DNA of 8,869 bases from CAZBBC01 sp964489835. Lineage in GTDB: Bacteria; Calditrichota; Calditrichia; JAJRVZ01. Positions 7,038 to 8,869 of the stretch are shown here, in pieces. The notes beneath the pieces are model-generated. The model saw only the letters and a program-made list of their open reading frames with translations. It did no database searches and was not told where the DNA came from. The position numbers were made by a program, and so were the translations under genes. The stretch lies in assembly GCA_964489835.1 (NCBI GenBank), contig CAZBBC010000172.1, positions 1 through 8,869 of the forward strand, in the 5' to 3' direction. The number at the start of each line of letters is the position of its first letter. Positions within the stretch are counted from its first letter, which is position 1.

Positions 7038-7212
7038 ATCTAACTCCTCTACCTCAAAAACAAATACTTCATTTAATTAATCAATACTACGCTTTATTTA
7101 AAATAATGTTCACTCCTGCTGGCTTTGCAATTTCCATGCCGCCGGTAATCTTTACTGATCAATTTTTATAAGTTATTTATTTTCAAGTATTAAGGTGGTC
7201 AAATCAACAAGG

Positions 7213-7239
7213 AATATGATGGCATTTATATGTCATATT
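7213..7239. promoter_or_regulatory. Inverted repeat AATATGA-N13-TCATATT over the promoter
   Basis: Perfect seven-base arms (7213-7219 and 7233-7239) that span the -10 box of the candidate yugP promoter, a position where a bound regulator would block initiation. The right arm contains the 11-base sequence also found in the dnaK leader. AT-rich arms make chance possible. Confidence 0.3.
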
Positions 7240-7251
7240 GGCACATGTCAA
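7225..7251 (-). promoter_or_regulatory. Candidate sigma-70 promoter for the yugP-htrA operon
   Basis: Minus strand TTGACA (perfect -35, 7246-7251), 15-base spacer, TATAAA (5 of 6, 7225-7230). The spacer is shorter than ideal. The start site would be near 7218, leaving a leader of about 180 bases before yugP. It is the best sigma-70 match in this intergenic region. Confidence 0.4.
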
Positions 7252-7285
7252 CCATACAACGACACAAACGAATGAGGGACTTTAT

Positions 7286-7548
7286 CTAAAACGGAATATC
7301 CATGGTCATATTCGAATGATTTAGAGTGAAATCATAAAGATTAAAATTCTCAGACTTTGCTACACAAGGGGACTTTACATCCGTGGATCTTCCCAAATCC
7401 ACAAATCGTTCTAACCGCGGACCTGCCCTATAAACCAATCTAAATATTTTTCAAGTTCTCCCGCTAAAAAATAAGGTAGATTCAACAAGTAAAACGGTTT
7501 TTTATTAATCGTTCGAATGTTGTCAATTTGTACTTTACCTGAATAAAA
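7286..7548 (-). pseudogene. Possible gene remnant: two overlapping start-less open frames
   Basis: Two minus-strand frames are open in succession. The first (7548-7411, 45 residues before TAG) includes INKKPFYLLNLPYFLAGELE. The second, offset by one frame (7438-7286 counted from a TTG, 50 residues before TAG), includes LERFVDLGRSTDVKSP. Neither has an ATG or a convincing ribosome-binding site, and I do not recognise either sequence. The composition looks more protein-like than expected for random AT-rich DNA, and the order with a single frame change would fit a decayed small gene. It may equally be chance or part of an untranslated leader. Confidence 0.2.
7383..7402. repeat. Hairpin GTGGAT-N8-ATCCAC
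   Basis: Perfect six-base stem with an eight-base loop in the middle of the yugP-upstream region. No T-run follows, so it is not a terminator. It could be RNA structure if this region is transcribed. Confidence 0.3.
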
Positions 7549-7557
7549 TCAGAGTAT

Positions 7558-7585
7558 ATATTACGATATTTTGTAACGTAGTCAA
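7558..7585 (-). promoter_or_regulatory. Candidate upstream promoter
   Basis: Minus strand TTGACT (5 of 6, 7580-7585), 16-base spacer, TAATAT (4 of 6, 7558-7563). If real, it would transcribe the unexplained 7286-7548 stretch and possibly yugP-htrA. Weak evidence in AT-rich DNA. Confidence 0.25.
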
Positions 7586-7640
7586 GGTTATTATTAACGT
7601 TTATTGTATTATAGTCAGATATTTATGGATTTGAAGTTTA

Positions 7641-7660
7641 TTTGGGATTTGGGATTTGGA
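7641..7660 (+). repeat. TTTGGGA heptamer tandem repeat
   Basis: Two exact TTTGGGA units followed by a shortened TTTGGA. A microsatellite-like tract next to the tRNA terminator, of a type seen in intergenic DNA. It is too short to suggest phase variation. Confidence 0.5.
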
Positions 7661-7670
7661 TCTTGGAAAT

Positions 7671-7697
7671 TAAAATCCCGCTAAAAGCGGGATTTTA
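7671..7697 (-). terminator. Intrinsic terminator after tRNA-Leu
   Basis: Perfect 11-bp stem (7671-7681 with 7687-7697) with a five-base loop. On the minus strand it reads TAAAATCCCGC-TTTTA-GCGGGATTTTA, ending in a T-rich tail. It lies four bases beyond the tRNA and closes the tpiA-secG-tRNA unit. The A/T symmetry means it could also work on the other strand. Confidence 0.88.
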
Positions 7698-7701
7698 CTT
7701 G

Positions 7702-7786
7702 TGCTGGAGGCGGGACTTGAACCCGCACGCCCCGTAGAGCACTACCCCCTCAAGATAGCGTGTCTACCAAATTCCACCACTCCAGC
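7702..7786 (-). tRNA. tRNA-Leu (anticodon GAG)
   Basis: An 85-nt class II tRNA reading CUC and CUU codons. The acceptor stem is GCTGGAG (7780-7786) with CTCCAGC (7703-7709) and discriminator A at 7702. The anticodon stem CTATC/GGTAG encloses TTGAGGG, with GAG at 7749-7751. The 15-base variable region folds as GCTC-TACG-GGGC, typical of tRNA-Leu. The T-arm is GCGGG-TTCAAGT-CCCGC. CCA is not encoded, so it is added after transcription. Only three bases separate its 5' end from the secG stop, so it is released from a secG-tRNA transcript by RNase P. E. coli has the same arrangement, with secG followed by a tRNA-Leu(GAG). Confidence 0.97.
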
Positions 7787-7789
7787 TTT

Positions 7790-8131
7790 TTATCTTAATG
7801 AATCAGCCGGTGATGTACCAATCGGTGCCAGTGGGACTGTGGAGGAAGGCACGTTCTGATCGACTTCCTGTTGAATCAGACTGTCTCTTTCCACTTCATT
7901 TTGAGATTGATAGACATATCCAATAAGCAAAGAAAGACAAAGATACAGAGTGGCTAAGATTCCTGTTGCCTTGCTTAAAAATGTGGCTGCCCCTCTTCCA
8001 CCAAAAACAGCACCGGCGCCTGGCCCGCCGAAGGTACCAGCCAAACCCTGTCCCTTACCTGCCTGTAAAAGGATCACCACAACCATAGAAAAACAAACAA
8101 ATACAAATAATATAATTAAAAATGTATACAT
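7790..8131 (-). CDS. secG: Preprotein translocase subunit SecG
   Basis: Small non-essential subunit of the SecYEG inner-membrane translocon that assists SecA-driven export; 113 residues. Two transmembrane helices lie at about 3-22 and 56-74. Between them is the conserved cytosolic loop with LLQAGKGQGLAG followed by VFGGRGAATFLSKAT, diagnostic for SecG. A polar C-terminal tail of about 35 residues follows. The frame extends to a TTG at 8143, but that region holds the Shine-Dalgarno (TTGGAGATCTTG before ATG), so the ATG at 8131 is the start. It lies 69 bases downstream of the tpiA stop and immediately precedes the tRNA-Leu, with which it must share a transcript. Confidence 0.95.
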   Translation of the reverse strand: MYTFLIILFVFVCFSMVVVILLQAGKGQGLAGTFGGPGAGAVFGGRGAATFLSKATGILATLYLCLSLLIGYVYQSQNEVERDSLIQQEVDQNVPSSTVPLAPIGTSPADSLR

Positions 8132-8151
8132 CAAGATCTCCAAAATTTATA

Positions 8152-8167
8152 GCTTAATAATTTAAGC
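8152..8167. other. Small hairpin between tpiA and secG
   Basis: GCTTAA-TAAT-TTAAGC, six-base stem and four-base loop, about 20 bases before the secG start. No T-run follows on the minus strand, so it is not a terminator. It might modulate mRNA stability or secG translation. Confidence 0.3.
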
Positions 8168-8187
8168 ATCATTCTATGCGATATCAA
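8159..8187 (-). promoter_or_regulatory. Possible internal promoter for secG-tRNA-Leu
   Basis: Minus strand TTGATA (8182-8187), 17-base spacer, TAAATT (8159-8164): ideal spacing, moderate box matches. An internal promoter would let secG and the tRNA be expressed apart from tpiA, but AT-rich DNA gives such matches easily. Confidence 0.22.
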
Positions 8188-8200
8188 TATTTTTTAATAG

Positions 8201-8869
8201 TCAGGCCAGACTCTCTGCCGCCTTAATAATTTCGGTAAAAGAATCTGCTTCGAGACAAGCACCGCCAACGAGAGCGCCATCAATATCTTCTTGTTTCAGT
8301 AAATCATAGGCATTATTCGGTTTAACACTGCCTCCATATTGGATGACCATTGATGCGCTGCTCGCTGCATCATACATCGCCTGCAGCTTTGATCTTATAA
8401 ATTCATGGACATCCTGCGCCTCTTCCGGAGTGGCTGTTTTTCCTGTTCCAATGGCCCAGATAGGTTCATAGGCAATGATGATCCCGGACAATTGATCGGT
8501 TGTAATATTCTCAAAGCCACCTTTCAGCTGATCGGCAATAATGTTCTTTGTTATACCCTTTTCCCGTTGCTCAAGACTTTCACCGATACAGACAATCGGA
8601 TTTAAACCGGTTTTTAGTGCTTTGATTATTTTGTTATTGACGGTTTTATCGGTCTCACCAAAATATTGTCTTCGCTCTGAATGACCAATAATCACATAAG
8701 TGGCACCTGTTGATTTAATCATTTCAGCAGAGATCTCACCGGTAAAAGCTCCCTCCGTTTCCCAATACATATTCTGGGCACCAACTTTAATCTTACTGCC
8801 ATTCACAACTGACACAACACTTGATAAAGCAGTTGCTGGTGGACAAACAATCATCTGAGTTTTTTCGAT
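8201..8869 (-). CDS. tpiA: Triosephosphate isomerase, N-terminus outside window
   Basis: Cytosolic glycolytic and gluconeogenic enzyme that interconverts dihydroxyacetone phosphate and glyceraldehyde 3-phosphate as a TIM barrel, normally a dimer. 222 residues are visible and the frame runs off the right edge; about 30 N-terminal residues, including the usual GNWKMN active-site Lys motif, lie beyond it. Visible residues (counted from the window edge): His63 in IGHSERR, catalytic Glu135 in AYEPIWAIGTGKTAT (the flexible loop 6), and the phosphate-binding GGSV (179-182) and GALVGGA (198-204). The last motif continues with Cys where Ser is usual (GGACL for GGASL), a mild change. The internal Met at 8854 is not the start because conserved sequence continues upstream (IEKTQ before MIVCPP). 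It heads the tpiA-secG-tRNA-Leu unit. Confidence 0.97.
   Translation of the reverse strand: MEKTQMIVCPPATALSSVVSVVNGSKIKVGAQNMYWETEGAFTGEISAEMIKSTGATYVIIGHSERRQYFGETDKTVNNKIIKALKTGLNPIVCIGESLEQREKGITKNIIADQLKGGFENITTDQLSGIIIAYEPIWAIGTGKTATPEEAQDVHEFIRSKLQAMYDAASSASMVIQYGGSVKPNNAYDLLKQEDIDGALVGGACLEADSFTEIIKAAESLA

Larger units (their letters stand above)
7038..7670. other. Gene-poor intergenic region upstream of yugP
   Basis: About 630 bases between the tRNA terminator and the yugP-type gene without a confident gene. It holds two candidate promoters, an inverted repeat over one of them, a hairpin, the start-less open frames, a heptamer repeat, and a direct 9-base repeat GGGACTTTA (7276-7284 and 7369-7377). 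It is unusually long compared with the other gaps in this unit. Confidence 0.6.

Noticed and set aside
7641..7660. Heptamer tract as a CRISPR or phase-variation repeat
   Set aside because: Only two full units, no spacers, and not within a coding frame or promoter spacer.
8201..8854. tpiA starting at the Met at 8854
   Set aside because: The frame stays open to the window edge, the protein would lack the conserved N-terminal strand and active-site Lys motif, and no ribosome-binding site precedes that Met.

Overview
All recognisable genes in this window lie on the minus strand. From right to left (the direction of transcription) they are: the C-terminal nine tenths of triosephosphate isomerase (tpiA), secG, a tRNA-Leu(GAG), a membrane zinc metallopeptidase of the YugP family, an HtrA/DegP-type serine protease, the chaperone dnaK, and a secreted M1-family metallopeptidase. 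There is no phage, CRISPR array, rRNA or complete insertion sequence. The content is mainly housekeeping and protein quality control, on an AT-rich background.

Organism: a diderm (Gram-negative-type) bacterium. DnaK carries the extra N-terminal ATPase-domain segment typical of Gram-negative Hsp70s, and the HtrA and M1 proteins carry export signals. The protein style and the C/G-run intergenic repeats suggest a member of the FCB superphylum or a related uncultured lineage (Marinimicrobia, Calditrichota, KSB1 or Ignavibacteria-like). That placement is an inference and is not secure.

Layout: (1) 8869-7671 is a tpiA-secG-tRNA-Leu transcription unit closed by a strong intrinsic terminator. The same secG-tRNA-Leu(GAG) order occurs in proteobacteria. 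(2) 7670-7038 is a gene-poor stretch of about 630 bases. It holds candidate promoters, a heptamer repeat, a hairpin and two overlapping open frames with no start codon that may be gene debris. (3) 7037-4800 is a two-gene operon, yugP-type protease then HtrA, 18 bases apart, ending in a clear terminator. (4) 4764-2619 is dnaK alone, with its own leader and its own terminator; no grpE, dnaJ or hrcA is adjacent and no CIRCE element is visible. (5) 2612-2125 holds a MITE-like inverted-repeat structure with C/G-run repeats, then two palindromes upstream of the M1 gene. (6) 2085-73 is the M1 peptidase.

Functionally, the centre of the window is an envelope and cytosolic proteostasis cluster: two membrane-linked proteases (YugP, HtrA), the main Hsp70, and a secreted peptidase. 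The most notable protein observation is that HtrA has Glu at the position of the catalytic Asp. I did not find a convincing new multi-gene system. The best leads for unexplained biology are the two intergenic regions and the HtrA active-site change.
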